DNA of 64,000 nt from Siphonodentalium dalli (Eukaryota > Mollusca > Scaphopoda > Gadilida > Siphonodentaliidae). Positions 11,385-23,334 of the stretch are shown here, in pieces; within the stretch, counting starts at the first letter, position 1, and every line of letters starts with the position of its first letter. Location: positions 150,115,365 through 150,179,364 of the forward strand of contig CP136068.1 in NCBI GenBank assembly GCA_032622095.1, read 5' to 3'. A program made the translations under genes and the position numbers. Under the pieces are notes generated by a model. That model searched no databases and was not told the DNA's origin. It saw only the letters and a list, made by a program, of their open reading frames with translations.

Positions 11385-11427
11385 ATCTATGGATCTGATT
11401 AATAACATGAATATAAAGGTTTCCCTA

Positions 11428-11640
11428 CAGTAATGCTCTAATTAATCGACTCCTTAAACACAGCAGAATTATGGGTAACTTTTCAGGATTTAGTCGGAAA
11501 TATGGCTTGTTGCCATTCATCGGAAAGCTCTTGGGGAGAGTTTTCCGATGAATGGCAACAAGCCATATTTCCGACTAAATCCTGAAAAGTTACCCATAAT
11601 TCTGCTGTGTTTAAGGAGTCGATTAATTAGAGCATTCCTG
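11428..11640. mobile_element. Family A palindromic MITE
   Basis: Full length, TA on the left, the right flank mutated to TG. The variant CTCTAATTAATCGACTCC replaces CCCTAAATAATCGACTCC, defining a subgroup shared with the copies at 39290 and 55715. Confidence 0.7.
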
Positions 11641-11647
11641 TGTGCCA

Positions 11648-13820
11648 GTTATTATACCCCCTTTAAAAAAAAAAGGGGGGTATACTGTTTTGCACCTGTC
11701 CGTCCGTGCGTCGTACCGTCTGTCTGTCCGTCGAGCCGTCCGTCCGTCCGTCTGTCTGTCCGTAGACACTTGCTATCCGATTCATTTACTCAAATATTTG
11801 GTATCGAATCGTGTTCAAATTTTATGTGCATGTTTATGATGACACACTTCTCACCTTTATAGTTTTTGGTATCGATCGGTTGATCGGTTTAGAAATTATT
11901 AACACTTTGCATCCGCACATAGTCATGTTCTATCCGATGCCATAACTTAAGTATTTTTTGTCCGATTGTGTTCATATTTGATATGTAGGTTTATAATGAC
12001 ACACCCCTCACCTGTATAGTTTTTGGTATCGATTGGTTGATCGGTTTAGAAAATAATTAACCCTGCACACAAATGCTATCTGATGCATCTAAGTCAAACA
12101 ATTTTCTTCTGATATGTCTCATATTTCTTACCTAGGTTTTTCTTAGCACGTTCTTTATCTGTATGGTTTTTGGTATCGTTTAGTTAACCCTTTCTGCTAT
12201 TGTTTTTAAATAGAATTCATCCAAGCTGTGTTGACTTAAAATATATTTTTCATCTGATCAGCACCAAATTTGGTACATATGGTCCTCACCCCAAAATACA
12301 GATCAGGTTCGAATTTGATCCGGTATATTTTAACAGAGTTAAGGCCATTTAAAATTAAAGTGACTGATAAAGTAAGCCTGCACTGTGAGAAGAGAAGATC
12401 TCACATAACACAGAGTGTATTATTGGCAATGTTTAACTGGACACTACATACCATAGAGATAAATAACATTGCTCTGGAGAGTCTGTTGATAAAACCTGTC
12501 AAAACTAATTGATTACACTCTGGCTAGTTCTGCTTTTCTGTGCAATATTGAGTTAACCCCTTTGTTGTAATAGGTTCATGACATTAGGGACTGGCTTATT
12601 GTATGGGTTTTGCTAAATCCAATGACATGCTTTTTATAGACTTTTTTGTGTTTATCAGTTCATTAGTTTGGGTAAGATTAACCCCATTCTATCCGATTTC
12701 ATAACTCAAATATTTCCATTGATTATGTTTATAGTTCTTGGCACAGTTTATGATAACACACCCCTAACCTGCATAGTGAGGGTCATTTGGTTTATTTGCT
12801 TAAAAATATTAACATCCTCCACCAATCCTGTTGACACAATGTGATAACTAGATATTTTTCACATGATCACTATATATATAATTACATCCATGTTAATGAT
12901 GATACATTCTTCACCTGTATAGATTTTGGTATCGATTGGTTTGAAGATATTAACCATAACTTTAATTATATTTCCACTGTTTACATACATTATATCTTTC
13001 TAATGTTTAGCTTAGAAGAAAATTAACCCTACCCATTCCATGGTCATACAGTATGCTATCCAATGTAATGAATCTATTTTCAATCTGACCAATCTCATAC
13101 TAGTACCTCTAGTTAACACTTTGCATCCGCACATAGGCATGAGCTATCCGATGCTGTAACCAAAGTATTTTTTGTCCGATTGTTTTCATATTTGATATGT
13201 AGGTTTATAATGAAACACCCCTCACCTGTATAGTTTTTGGTATCGACTAGTTGATCAGTTTAGAAAATAATTAACCCTTCACACACAAGCTATCCAATGT
13301 AATAAGTTGAACATATTTCTTCTGATCTGCCTCATATTTCTTACCTAGGTTTTTCTTAGCATGGTCTTCATCTGTATGGTTTTTGGTATTAATTAATTAA
13401 CCCTTTTCACTCTTATGTTTACTTAGAACTCACCCAAGCTGCTATGACTCATAACATTTTTCATCTGATCTACACCAAATTTGGTACACGTGGTCCTCAC
13501 CCCAAAATACAGATCAAGTTCAAATTTGGGTTTGATCCGATATATTTTAACAGAGTTATGGCCCTTTATAATTCAAGTAACTGATAATGTAGTGCATGTA
13601 ATAGACTGGGAATATTAAGACAAAGTCATTCCCACAGAGCAGTCAGTTATTAGCTATGGATCAGTACAGTGTATTGACATTGTCAGATAGCAGCTGGTGT
13701 TTACAGACTCTGTGTCTTATCTTAGAATAAAATTAAATCACCCATTGGGTAGTTCCACCATATGGTATCATTGAAAATGATTAACACTCTCCACACATCA
13801 TATGGTTTTGATGCTTTTCA
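11648..13820 (+). repeat. Family G element and large degenerate tandem repeats
   Basis: Begins TTATACCCCCTTT with a mirror GGGGGGTATACTG, then GTCCGTCCGTC microsatellite at about 11698-11762. Blocks of about 440 bp recur at 11.93-12.36, 13.12-13.58 and again at 16.96-17.37 kb; each contains TTTTTGTCCGATTGT, TTGATATGTAGGTTTAT, ACCTAGGTTTTTCTTAGCA and TTGATCCG(A/G)TATATTTTAACAG. No coding sequence is recognised. Confidence 0.6.
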
Positions 13821-14613
13821 TTATAAGCCCCGCAACGAAGTTAGGGGGGGGTATACTGGAGTCAGCTTGTCCATCCGTCGTCCGTCTGTCGTCCGTCGTC
13901 CGTCTGTGGACACAAATTTGTCTGGAGTTTTTCTCAGTCGTTTTTTGATCAATTTCCGTGAAACTTGGCACAGACATCAACCACCATGGGAACCTCTGCA
14001 CCTGCGATTATGACGTCTGTCGGACTTTTTTTGGTGGAGTTATCCCCCATTTTTCGACTTAGAAAATTTTCGCAACATGTATACTTACTTTTGTCCGAGC
14101 TTTTATTACTACATTTTTAGGTCAATTTTTTAAAAACGTGGCACATATATTTAGTACCATGGGAACTTGTGCACCTGCGATTATGACGTCTGTCCGACAT
14201 TTTTTGGTGGAGTTATCCCCCTTTTTCGACTTAGAAATTGTTTTGCAACATGCATAATTTTGTCCGAGCTTTTATTCCTACATTTTTATGGTCAATGTTT
14301 TTTAATCTTTGCACTGATATTTAGTACCATGGGAACCTATGCACCTGCGATTATGATGTCTGTCCAACTTTTTTGTGTGGAGTTATTCCCCTTTTTCGAC
14401 TTAGAACATTTTCACAACATGCATAATTTTGTCCAAGCTTTTATTCCTACATTTTTCGGTCAATAGGTTTAAGATTAGGGTTAGGGTTTGTACACCTGCA
14501 ATGGGAACTGTTATTTTATTATTTTAACTAAATATTTACTGACATGTGAAACATCTTAGTATTTTAAAAACAGGGGGGTGTCCTTAGTCCCATTGGGACA
14601 GTCACACCTCTAG
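13821..14613 (+). mobile_element. Rolling-circle-like family G element with paralogous empty site
   Basis: Starts TTATAAGCCCCGCAACG and ends CACACCTCTAG, with a small hairpin GTCCCATTGGGAC 8 bases before CTCTAG. Removing 13821-14613 joins GATGCTTTTCA to TTTGATCCTTCTC, which matches the uninterrupted paralogue GATGCTTTTCATTTGATCATTCTC near 17798-17821. Insertion was therefore exactly between A and T with no target duplication, and the 3' end is hairpin plus CTAG: the hallmarks of Helitron-like elements. The 5' end is not the usual TC. Internally it has a GTCCGTC microsatellite and three degenerate repeats of about 150 bp containing GTACCATGGGAAC and CTGCGATTATGACGTCTG. Confidence 0.65.
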
Positions 14614-15084
14614 TTTGATCCTTCTCTGATTGTATGTACAGGTTGATGGTGATCCACTTTTATCTTGCATGGATTTTGGGATTAAAATTAACCCATTCCA
14701 TCAACACATGATACCCGATTGGCAGATATTAAATTATACCTTTCAATTTGAGCCATGTTCATTAAGGATTTCTAAAAACAGAGGAAATGTTTTATTTTGA
14801 AATTCCCTCTATTGCATTTGGGGTGCAGGATAATAATAATATTTCTTGTATACTTGAGACTGACTTGTTGTATGGGCTTCTAAATCCAATTACATTCATT
14901 TATAGACTATTTTGATCAGTTTGCTATCTCATTTAATATCTCAAATATTTGTTATTGATAATATTTATATATCATGTCATTAACAAAATTAACCCACCCA
15001 TTCCATAGACATACAGTGTGCTATCCAATGTAATGACACTAATATTTTCAATCTGACCATTCTCAAATCCCACCTCTAGATTTG
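14614..15084 (+). repeat. Continuation of the degenerate repeat shared with 17.8-18.4 kb
   Basis: After the inserted element the sequence again parallels the 17.8-18.1 kb copy: CAGGTTGATGGTGATCCAC, GCATGGATTT, GAGACTGACTT(A/G)TTGTATGGG. This shows duplication of at least 1 kb between the two places before the insertion at 13821. Confidence 0.55.
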
Positions 15085-15412
15085 AAATGCCGCTTCAGTT
15101 ATCAGTATCGATTAATTGACGAAAAATTTTGTACAATGAAATTTTGCCGGTTTGTCATATATCTGACACAAAAAAACACAAAAAAGCCACTTGATTTTAG
15201 AGTTATCCATCTTCATCTGCTATTTGGTCTTCTCATCGACTTTTACTGGGCCACTAAATATTCCAGGTGGTTAAAAATAATAGATTTAAAAAATCAATAT
15301 CTGCTCACTCTGAGCTTTGATGAATGGGTTCCTCGATTTGAATAAAATATTTTTTACCCCTGAAGCCAAATAAATAGTAACTGAGGGATGCTTAATCGGA
15401 TTGAGTACCTTT
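15085..15412 (+). mobile_element. Family F repeat, left end truncated
   Basis: Begins within the family at GAAATGCCGCTTCAGTTATC and ends ATCGGATTGAGTACCTTTAA. It shares GGGCCACTAA, GAGCTTTGATGAATGGGTTC and TTTTTTACCCCTGAAGCC with the other copies. Confidence 0.55.
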
Positions 15413-15418
15413 AATAGT

Positions 15419-15522
15419 AAGGTGTGAATTGTTGAAAAGGTTGGTGTCAGGATTTATGAAAATAGCTAATCGCTATCGCCAAGGTATGGGTTAAACATCT
15501 GCCGATCGTGATCGGCCTCTCG
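15419..15522. repeat. Repeat fragment shared with 18366-18500
   Basis: GTGTGAATTGTTGAAA, AATAGCTAATCGCTATCGCC and GCCGATCGTGATCGGCCTCT are common to both places. Class unknown; the GCCGATCGTGATCGGC segment is a short palindrome. Confidence 0.45.
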
Positions 15523-15678
15523 TTTATTTTATGTCCTAAAAATTGTAAGAAACATTTATTTAAAAAAAAATGATAAAAAATTGTTAGGCCAATGCATTCT
15601 CTAAAATATATAAGAGAATGCATTGGCACAGGGTAAAAAAATCATGACTTACGACTGGATTTGATATGGCGGGTCACA
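15523..15678. mobile_element. Right half of a family B' element
   Basis: Matches the right half of the complete copy at 31322-31780: TATGTCCTAAAAATTG, a shortened hairpin (GCATTCTCTAAAATATATA), then CACAGGGTAAAAAAATC and ending GATATGGCGGGTCACA before TA. Confidence 0.6.
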
Positions 15679-16518
15679 TATAAGCTTTGAACCAGCCAAA
15701 ACTGACAAAGATCCTGGGAAAATTTACCAGAGGTTTTGTTATCTTCCGGATAATTATTAGTTTCCCTCTAGAAATGATAATCAATTTCTATGCTTATTTA
15801 TTGTAAATCTATTATCTGTTGACAAAGAGATTTGTGACAATAAGTCCTCGACCTAGATTTAATTTAATTTTGCATAACAGTTTGATATCTTCTTTTCTAA
15901 TGGTGCATGGTCAAGAGGGTTGTTTATCGGATTCTCATTTTAGTGACAATTGGTTCGAATCTGGCCAACGGTTGCTTTTTATAATCCTTTTCCGTTTCGG
16001 AGCAGTCATTATGCTTGTCACATGGGTATGATAAAAGTTATGGAGGCAGTCTTGGGTTAACATCTATAATTTAAAATTCAATTAATTTGTGTAAATTTAT
16101 TATTCTAGGTATGGTTGTTTGACCATACCTCAAAATTAACATCCAATGAATATCAGTCGACTGAATACCGGGAATTTATTTTTTTATCTGTTTTCTCAAG
16201 TCTGAGAAAATGGCTTCAAAAACAATATTTTTCAAAATATAAAAATATTTGACAGCACTACCCATTCCTTTGACATTATTCATTATTCTTCAAAACTAAC
16301 ATCCATAAAATATGTGAAACAATGAACAGTTATATATGAAAGTCTGTGCATATGATAATGAAGTAGCGGCCTGAGGATATTGATACCTATGGAAGGGGAT
16401 CCGGACCCACTGGGGCGACCATGGTTGGGGCCGGTGGGAGAAAACTATTAATTCAGAGAGAAAAGTTGCAAAATCCCGGCTGTAATTTGGGCTGACAAAC
16501 AATGCATCTAGCCAACCA
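15679..16518. other. No gene recognised
   Basis: AT-rich sequence with no repeat that I can match elsewhere in the window and no supported exon. Confidence 0.4.
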
Positions 16519-18365
16519 TTTTTATGTTTACCCATACCATAGTATGGTAAACATAATGTCGACGGCCGGATTGACCACTCGTCGTGCGTCCGTCCGTCCG
16601 CCCGTCTGTCTGTCTGTCTGTCTGTAGACACTTTACGCATGGTGCGATAACTCAAAATTTTTATCCGATCGGAACCAAATTTTGTATATGAGTTTCTCAG
16701 ACCAAAATACAGATCGAGTTCAAATATGGGTTTGATCCAATTTTTTTTTACGGAGTTATGGCCTTTTTTCGACCTCGAATTCACGCATGCTGTCATAATT
16801 CGAACAATTTTTATCTGATCGGAACCAAATTTGGTATGCGAGTTTCAGAGCCCAAAATGCAGATCTAGTTCGAATATGGGTTTGATCCGATTTATTTTAA
16901 AGGAGTTATGACCCTTTTTTCAAAAATAAAATTAAAAAAACAAAAATCCGATGCTAAAACCGAAGTATATTTTGTCCGATTGTGTTCATATTTGATATGT
17001 AGGTTTATGATGACATGCCCCTAATCTGTATAGTTTTTGGTATTGATTGGTTGATCGGTTTAGAAAATAATTAACCCTTTACACACATGCTATCCAATGC
17101 AATAAGTTTTCTTCTGATCTGCCTCATATTTCTTACCTAGGTTTTCTTAGCATGTTCTTCATCTGTATGGTTTTTGGTATTGTTTAATTAACCCTTTTCA
17201 CTCTTATGTTTACTTAGAATTCACCCAAGCTGCTATGACTCAAAACATTTTTCATCTGATCAGCACCAAATTTGGTATATGAATTTATCACCCCTAAATA
17301 CAGATCGAGTTCGAATATGGATTTGATCCGATATATTTTAACAGAGTTATGACCCTTTATAATTCAAGTAATTACTGCTGGGAATTTTAAGACAACATAT
17401 CTCGCAGACCATGTGTGTAATTGAAATGAGTTAATTTATCACTATGGACATGCTATAAAGCCTGATAGTGGTACTGTTGGCTGGCAGGATTTGTTATCAT
17501 ATTAATGTCAAATTGATTGATGGCTATCTGGTGGAGTTCTGTTTTCTGTGCAATATTAAGTTAACCCCTTTGCTGAAACAGGTTCATTACTAAAGTTTAT
17601 GTAAACACTATAGGACACCTATTCTAAAATATTAAATTGGAATAGTCCATTGTTACTTTGTAGGGATGTTTTACAGACATTGTTGTCTACATACACTGTT
17701 GTCTTATCTTAGACAATAATTAATCCACACATTCCTCAGTTCCATGATATGATGTCATTGCAAATGATTAACCCTCTCCACACATCATATGGTTTTGATG
17801 CTTTTCATTTGATCATTCTCCTATATTATGTCCAGGTTGATGGTGATCCACTTTTGATTTGCATGGATTTGGGATTAAAATTAAACCATTCCATAGACAC
17901 ATATTATGCGATAGACAGATATAATATTATCCATTTCACTTTGATCCAGGTTCAGTAAGGGTTTCAATAAATCACCAATTATATATTCATCATTAGAGGA
18001 AATGTCTTATTTTGAAATTCTCTCAATTGCATTTGGGCTCCAGGGTAATATTAATGGTGCTGGTATTCTTGAGACTGACTTATTGTATGGGTTTCTAAAT
18101 CCAATGACATGCTTTGTATAGAATATTTTTTGTTTATCAGTTCATTAGTTTGGGTAAGATTAACCCTATTCTATCCGATTTGATAACTCAAATATTTCCA
18201 TTGATTATGTTTATACATGTAGTTCTTGGCATAGTTGACAAGAACACACCCCTAACCTGCATAGTGAGGGTCATTTGGTTTATTTTCTTAAAAATATTAA
18301 CATCCTCCGCCAATCCTGTTGACACAATGTGATAACTAAATATTTTTTCACATGATCACTATATT
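16519..18365 (+). repeat. Family G element with a long degenerate body
   Basis: Opens with a hairpin TTTACCCATACCATAGTATGGTAAA, then GTCCGTCCGTCC and CTGTCTGTCTGT microsatellites at 16585-16625. The body repeats blocks found at 11.9-13.6 kb and 14.6-15.0 kb. It includes the empty site used to define the insertion at 13821. A minus-strand frame at 16296-16796 crosses the microsatellite and is not considered coding. Confidence 0.6.
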
Positions 18366-18500
18366 AAGTGTGAATTGTTGAAACTTTAGCACTCATGAAA
18401 AGGTTGATGTAAGGATTTATAAAATTTATAAAAATAGCTAATCGCTATCGCCAAGGTATGGGTTAAACATCTGCCGATCGTGATCGGCCTCTCGTTCTCC
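18366..18500. repeat. Second copy of the 15.4-kb repeat fragment
   Basis: Shares GTGTGAATTGTTGAAA and GCCGATCGTGATCGGCCTCTCGTT with 15419-15522, at high identity. Confidence 0.45.
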
Positions 18501-18550
18501 ATTGCCCATGCTGAATACTCATAATACTCATAGCCATCAGCTGCTGCACC

Positions 18551-18960
18551 CAAGCCTTGAAATAAGGTGTCTGTCATTTGCAGAATGAGGTCCCCAGAGG
18601 GTGAATTTAGTGATGCTACCCCGCATCCATTTAGTATAGAAAGGGTTATTAAGAAACAGCCTTGTTCTATAATGAATGAATTGGAATCTGTAATGTGTAT
18701 TCTATGTGTCAACTGTATATATTATCTGAACATCTCTGCAAATAGATCTCATTGGCAAGCCTTGAAATAGTGTGTCTGTCATATGCAGAATGAGGTCACC
18801 AGAGGGTGAATTTAGTGATGCTATCCCCCACTGTTGGCTAGCATCACCAAATTCATCCTCTGAGGCCTCATTCTGCTTAGGCCTCATCTTCTGGGAAGTA
18901 TCTATAGACTCAAATTAACATTGTTTTAGTTACTTTTTTCCTTCTGGGAAGTTCTCTATC
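18551..18960. mobile_element. Two family E fragments
   Basis: One begins CAAGCCTTGAAATAAGGTG at 18551 and breaks off after GATGCTACCCCGCAT; the second begins CAAGCCTTGAAATAGTGTG at about 18757 and includes a complete inner palindrome. Both lack the far terminus. Confidence 0.5.
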
Positions 18961-19020
18961 CGCTGATTTGCAGAAGATAAAATGTATAAAAGCTCTTCAG
19001 AGCTTGTGTTTGTAATATGT

Positions 19021-19186
19021 TTAACCCTTTGAGTGCCAGGAGCCGATCTCATCGGCCCTAAACCTACAAAATAAGTCTGTTAAAGAATATAAGAATAAAT
19101 TATTAAAATTGTAGAAAAAAAAAATTGTTAGGCCAATGCATATAGTCGACTCGCATATATAAGAGAATGCATTGGCAAAGGGTTAA
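19021..19186. mobile_element. TTAA-flanked MITE with one half hairpin
   Basis: Begins TTAACCCTTTGAGTGCCAGG and ends TTGGCAAAGGGTTAA, with TTAA on both sides. The interior keeps a truncated copy of the shared hairpin module (CGCATATATAAGAGAATGC). Its terminus differs from those of families B and C. Confidence 0.6.
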
Positions 19187-19506
19187 ATACCTCGGACTTT
19201 TAAATAAAATTTATCTTATCTTATCTATTTTATAATCGAGGTGACTAATGGGTGAACATCACCAACTTCAACTGGGGAACTCCAATCTGATCTGATTCCA
19301 CCAAATTAAATCTTTTTGACCCAGATATTCTGTAGGAAATGTTCATATAATAAGTTAAAAAAAATAACTATCGGTCGTTTGTTGAACTCATTATCTGAAC
19401 ATTTCCTCCAATAAATAGGACTCCTTCTGCACTTGTATTATCTGTTTATTTTTCCTTAAAACCCCTCCAGATGAATAATAGACCATTCCAATGTATACTT
19501 TTAATA
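19187..19506. other. No gene recognised
   Basis: Contains a TTATCTTATCTAT low-complexity stretch and a degraded family E segment (GGTGACTAATGGGTGAACATC). Nothing else is supported. Confidence 0.35.
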
Positions 19507-20396
19507 TCTACTATATAATTTGAGACTTCCGTGTATATATATATGTATGTGTGTATATATATGTGTACTTCATGGAATCCAAAAGGCGTGTTCAGATTGA
19601 GCTCAAATTTCGTATGTAAGTGTAAAATCCCACCGACACGGCCGTGGTCGCGTTTTGGAGAAGCTCAGAGCACCGTTTCTCCAATCTCTGTGACAAAAAA
19701 CGGCACTGCGGTGGTTAAGACATCAACGATCTTTATATTGACCTTATACAGAGGTTTTAACAATGAACGCTCTTTATTGCAATGGACGTGGCTAAACGAC
19801 TGACCCCATGCGTCCGATGCGGATTCCAATGGACGTGGCTAAACGACTGACCCCATGCGTCCGAAATACGGATGCGGACGAAATGCAATTATCTCGACTA
19901 AAAAGGCAGAATTGATCTAAGAGCTCCAAATATTATGCAGAGGGATTTCACGACGGGATTAATTGACTGTCCGCTCTGAAGTTTAGGATGGGGAGGACGG
20001 GTACCATGAATTAACTCATTGAAAAACAAAGAATGCGTTATCTCGGAAATGGGTGGAGCTATCGACTTGAAATTTGCTATGTGAATGTATCTTGCCCCGG
20101 ATACAAATTTTATCGGGTCGCCGAGCCCGTGCGACGCCAGCTTTGCGCATGCGCAGACGAGATCTCGGAAACGGGTGGAGCTATCGACTTGAAATTTGCT
20201 ATGTGAATGTATCTTGCCCCGGATACGAATTTTATCGGGTCGCCGAGCCCGTGCGACGCAAGCTTCGCGCATGCGCAGACCAGATCTCGGAAACGGGTGG
20301 AGCTATCGACTTGAAATTTTGTTAAATTAAAAAAATGTCATGTTTCTGAAACAAAGCCATGAGACGAATGCTGCCAGTGGCGGGCTAACCTGCTAG
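19507..20396 (+). mobile_element. Helitron, first of two in head-to-tail tandem
   Basis: 5' end A|TCTACTATATAATTTGAG and 3' end GGGCTAACCTGCTAG match Helitron rules: 5' TC, 3' CTAG, insertion between A and T, no target duplication. It is 890 bp and has no helicase frame, so it is non-autonomous. It holds a 49-bp direct duplication near 19775-19860 (GGACGTGGCTAAACGACTG) and a 121-bp tandem repeat at 20039-20320. Confidence 0.7.
20039..20320 (+). repeat. 121-bp tandem repeat, about 2.3 copies
   Basis: The unit begins ATCTCGGAAACGGGTGGAGC, continues through GACTTGAAATTTGCTATG and CTTGCCCCGGATAC, and ends GCGCATGCGCAGAC. Copies start near 20041, 20162 and 20283 with few differences. It is internal to the first Helitron. 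Confidence 0.75.
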
Positions 20397-21442
20397 TCTA
20401 CTATATATTTTGAGACTTCCGTATATATTTATGTATAGACGCTATAGACTCGAAAACGGCTGGACTGATTGAGCCCAAACTCCCTATCTAAGGGTAAAAA
20501 CCCACGGAAAGTGTCGTCGGACCGCTTCTGAGAATGTCCGAGCACTCCTTCTCCATTCCCACTGCCACCATCCTTGGAATTGTGGGGTTAATCGCGTAAT
20601 AGTTAAAGAGCGTTCGTATCTGCAGTGTCGTTGATAAAGAGCGTTTATATACGCGACGAGTATAAATACGGCTCAATCGACGGTCTCGAGACGTACTTAG
20701 GGGTTCCAAGGAACAGGGGAGATTTTCATCAGGTCAGTTTTCCCCGCGCGAGGTGACCTTGACCTTGAAACGGCTACCCACAAATGTATATATGTGTGTG
20801 TCAAATCGGGTAAAACTGGCGGATTTCAACGAAATTTGATACCTAGGGGTACTTTTGTCTGGGGGTATTTTGGACGGGTCAAATCTTGACCTTAAAAATT
20901 GTCAATTCAAGGTCAAATCGGGTAAAAATGGCGGATTTCGACGAAATTTGATACCTTGGTGCAACACATGTGTCTCGGAAGCTGTTGCGATTGCTTTTTC
21001 AAACAAAGCCATGGGACGAACCACGCCAGGTGTACTTTTGTCCGGGGAGTGTATTGGACGGGTCAAATCGTGACCACGACCTTATCTTGACCTTCAAAAT
21101 GGTAAATTCAAGGTCAAATCGTGTCCAATTTTGCATGCGCCCGTGTCCTTGCTCATATATGCTCATATAGTCATGTTTCTGACAGGTGGGGTCACGATTT
21201 GACCCGTCCAAAACACTGCCCGGACAAAAGTACCCGACAAAAGTACCCGTCGAAATCCATCCGGTTTTACCCGATTTGACCTCGAATTGATCATTTTGAA
21301 GGTCAAGGTCAGGTCGGGGTCACGATTTGACCCGTCGAAAACACTCAGTTGACAATAGTAACCCTATGTATAAAATTTCGTCGAAATACCATAAAAATTC
21401 GCGATTTGACCTTAAATTGACAGTGGCGGGCTAATCTGCTAG
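20397..21442 (+). mobile_element. Helitron, second of the tandem pair
   Basis: It starts TCTACTATATATTTTGAGAC immediately after the CTAG of the first copy, with no base between, and ends GGCGGGCTAATCTGCTAG before TTTT. The body contains several degenerate repeats of GGTCAAATCGTGACC and AAATTTGATACCT. No protein is recognised. Abutting copies in the same direction are a known product of rolling-circle replication that reads through the 3' end. Confidence 0.7.
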
Positions 21443-21771
21443 TTTTATATAACTGAGTGAGAGAATCCATTTAGTATAGTAAGGGATAACTTGAGATGGA
21501 TTGAGCTATATATTATGAGCTTTCTATTTCAATTGTTATGTGGTATATAGTGCAAGTTTTAAAATTATTTGATCACTTATATAAGGGGCCCAGTCATGTA
21601 TTTTCATGTGTCAGCAACATTATAATAGAATCCTAAATGCTGCAGTAATTTTTTTTATGGAAATCAATGGTATATACAGTGGTATATATAGATATATGGA
21701 AAACGATTATCTATATAAATATAAATCAAAATATTTTTTATTTGATCAGAACATAGTTACTGGTACAGGTA
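21443..21771. other. No gene recognised
   Basis: AT-rich intron sequence without recognised repeats. Confidence 0.4.
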
Positions 21772-21967
21772 CAGTAATACCCTAAATAATCGACTCCTTA
21801 ACCACATCAGAATTATGGGTCACTTTTCAGAATTTAGTCGTATATATGGCTTGTTGCTCTGTGAGAGCTTTCCGATGAATGGCAACATGCCATATTTCCG
21901 ACTAAATCCTGAAAAGTTACCCATAATTCTGCTGTGGTTAAGGAGTTGATTATTTAGGGCATTACTG
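21772..21967. mobile_element. Family A palindromic MITE
   Basis: TA flanks both ends. The left arm lacks about 18 bases near the hairpin loop (TTGTTGCTCTGTGAGAGC), so the fold is asymmetric. Confidence 0.65.
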
Positions 21968-22034
21968 TACATACATGTACCAAAATTATATTTATGTTAT
22001 GCATTCATTCATCTCTACACCCAATGGATTATTC

Positions 22035-22480
22035 ATTCCGATTTATTATACCCCCACTTTCAAAGAAAATGGGGGGTATACTGGATTGACTGTGTCCGTC
22101 CGTCACACTTTCTCCCTCCGTGTGTCCGTATGTCTAGCCGTCCGTCCGTCCGACCTCATAACTCGAACAACTATGAACCGATTTCAATAATTTTTTGTAT
22201 GCAATCTCATTAGGACCGCCTCTCCGCATGATGCTAATTGCGGTGCGGTCTGACTTTCTTTTTTTAAGTTACGCCTTACTTTTCGACTTATTTTGACTTA
22301 GAAAATTCTGTCCGACTTAATAACTTTAACAAATATGAACCGATTTCAATAATATTTGGTATACATGCTTCTCACAACACTCTCTCTACATGATGCGGCT
22401 CAGGGTTGGCTCGGACTGTTTTTCCTAACATTACACTTCATTTTCGACTTATTTTGACTTAGAAAATTTGGGGATTTTTT
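22035..22480 (+). repeat. Family G repeat element
   Basis: Begins TTTATTATACCCCCACTTTC with the mirror ATGGGGGGTATACTGG, then GTCCGTCCGTC, then two internal repeats of about 155 bp (AACAAATATGAACCGATTTC) ending TTTTGACTTAGAAAATT. Confidence 0.55.
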
Positions 22481-22550
22481 TTGTGTGGATTTGATATACA
22501 GGTCTATTGCTATATATGTAGATGACAGACAGAAAAACAGATAATACAGG

Positions 22551-22978
22551 CAAGCCTGCAAATAGTGTGTCTGTCATTTGTAGAATGAGGTCCCCAGAGG
22601 GTGAATTTAGCGACGCTATCCAACACTTCAATACCTTGTGACAATGACCCCATCAGCCTTAGTATCTATAGTCTCAATTATCATTGTGCTCAGTTATGTT
22701 TTCCCTTCTGTTCAGTTTCTATATCCCCTAATTTGCGGAAGATAAAATGCATAATTGAGGTGACTAATGGGTGAAAATCACCAACTTAAACTGGGGAACT
22801 TCAATCTGATCCTAGGTCTCCCATTGCAGTTGAGGGCCTCAACTTTAGGCCTAAGCAGAATGAGGTCCTCAGAGAGTGAATTTGGTGATACTAGCCCCGC
22901 TTTGCGGGATAATGTCACTAAATTCACCCTTTGGGGACCTCATTCCGCAAATGACAGACACCCTATTTCAAGGCTTGA
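22551..22978. mobile_element. Family E MITE, complete
   Basis: Starts CAAGCCTGCAAATAGTGTG and ends CACCCTATTTCAAGGCTTG. Two inner palindromic blocks are present. I do not see an 8-bp duplication at this copy. Confidence 0.6.
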
Positions 22979-23334
22979 CTTGAGGAATGTAGCAATCAAC
23001 CAAATTGACTGTACTGTTTCAGAGAAAACAATGTCTAAACTACGCATAAATGTAAATATTTACTACTTTATTCAGTACTTTTATTAATGCTGATAAATAT
23101 ATGGTAATACGACATACCACAATAATCATTGCATAATTCCTTTATAAAAATGATGTCGTATGTTGTCAATTTGAATATAAAATTTTCGAGAATAACTTGT
23201 TTTAGCAAGATTATTCTCTACACCCACTCGATTTTCCGAAACGAGTTATCTATATCGCTTTAAATCAACACACTCCCTATCATTAATATTCATCCAGTGA
23301 CCAGTCATGTCCTATAAAATCCCAATTAATCAAT

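Noticed and set aside
14470-14490. TTAGGGTTAGGG as an interstitial telomere
   Set aside because: Only about two units; too short to mean anything.
16296-16796. 166-codon minus-strand frame
   Set aside because: It crosses the GTCCGTCC/CTGTCTGT microsatellite and other family G sequence, and has no family motif.
18386-18712. 108-codon minus-strand frame
   Set aside because: Made of family E and other repeat DNA read through.
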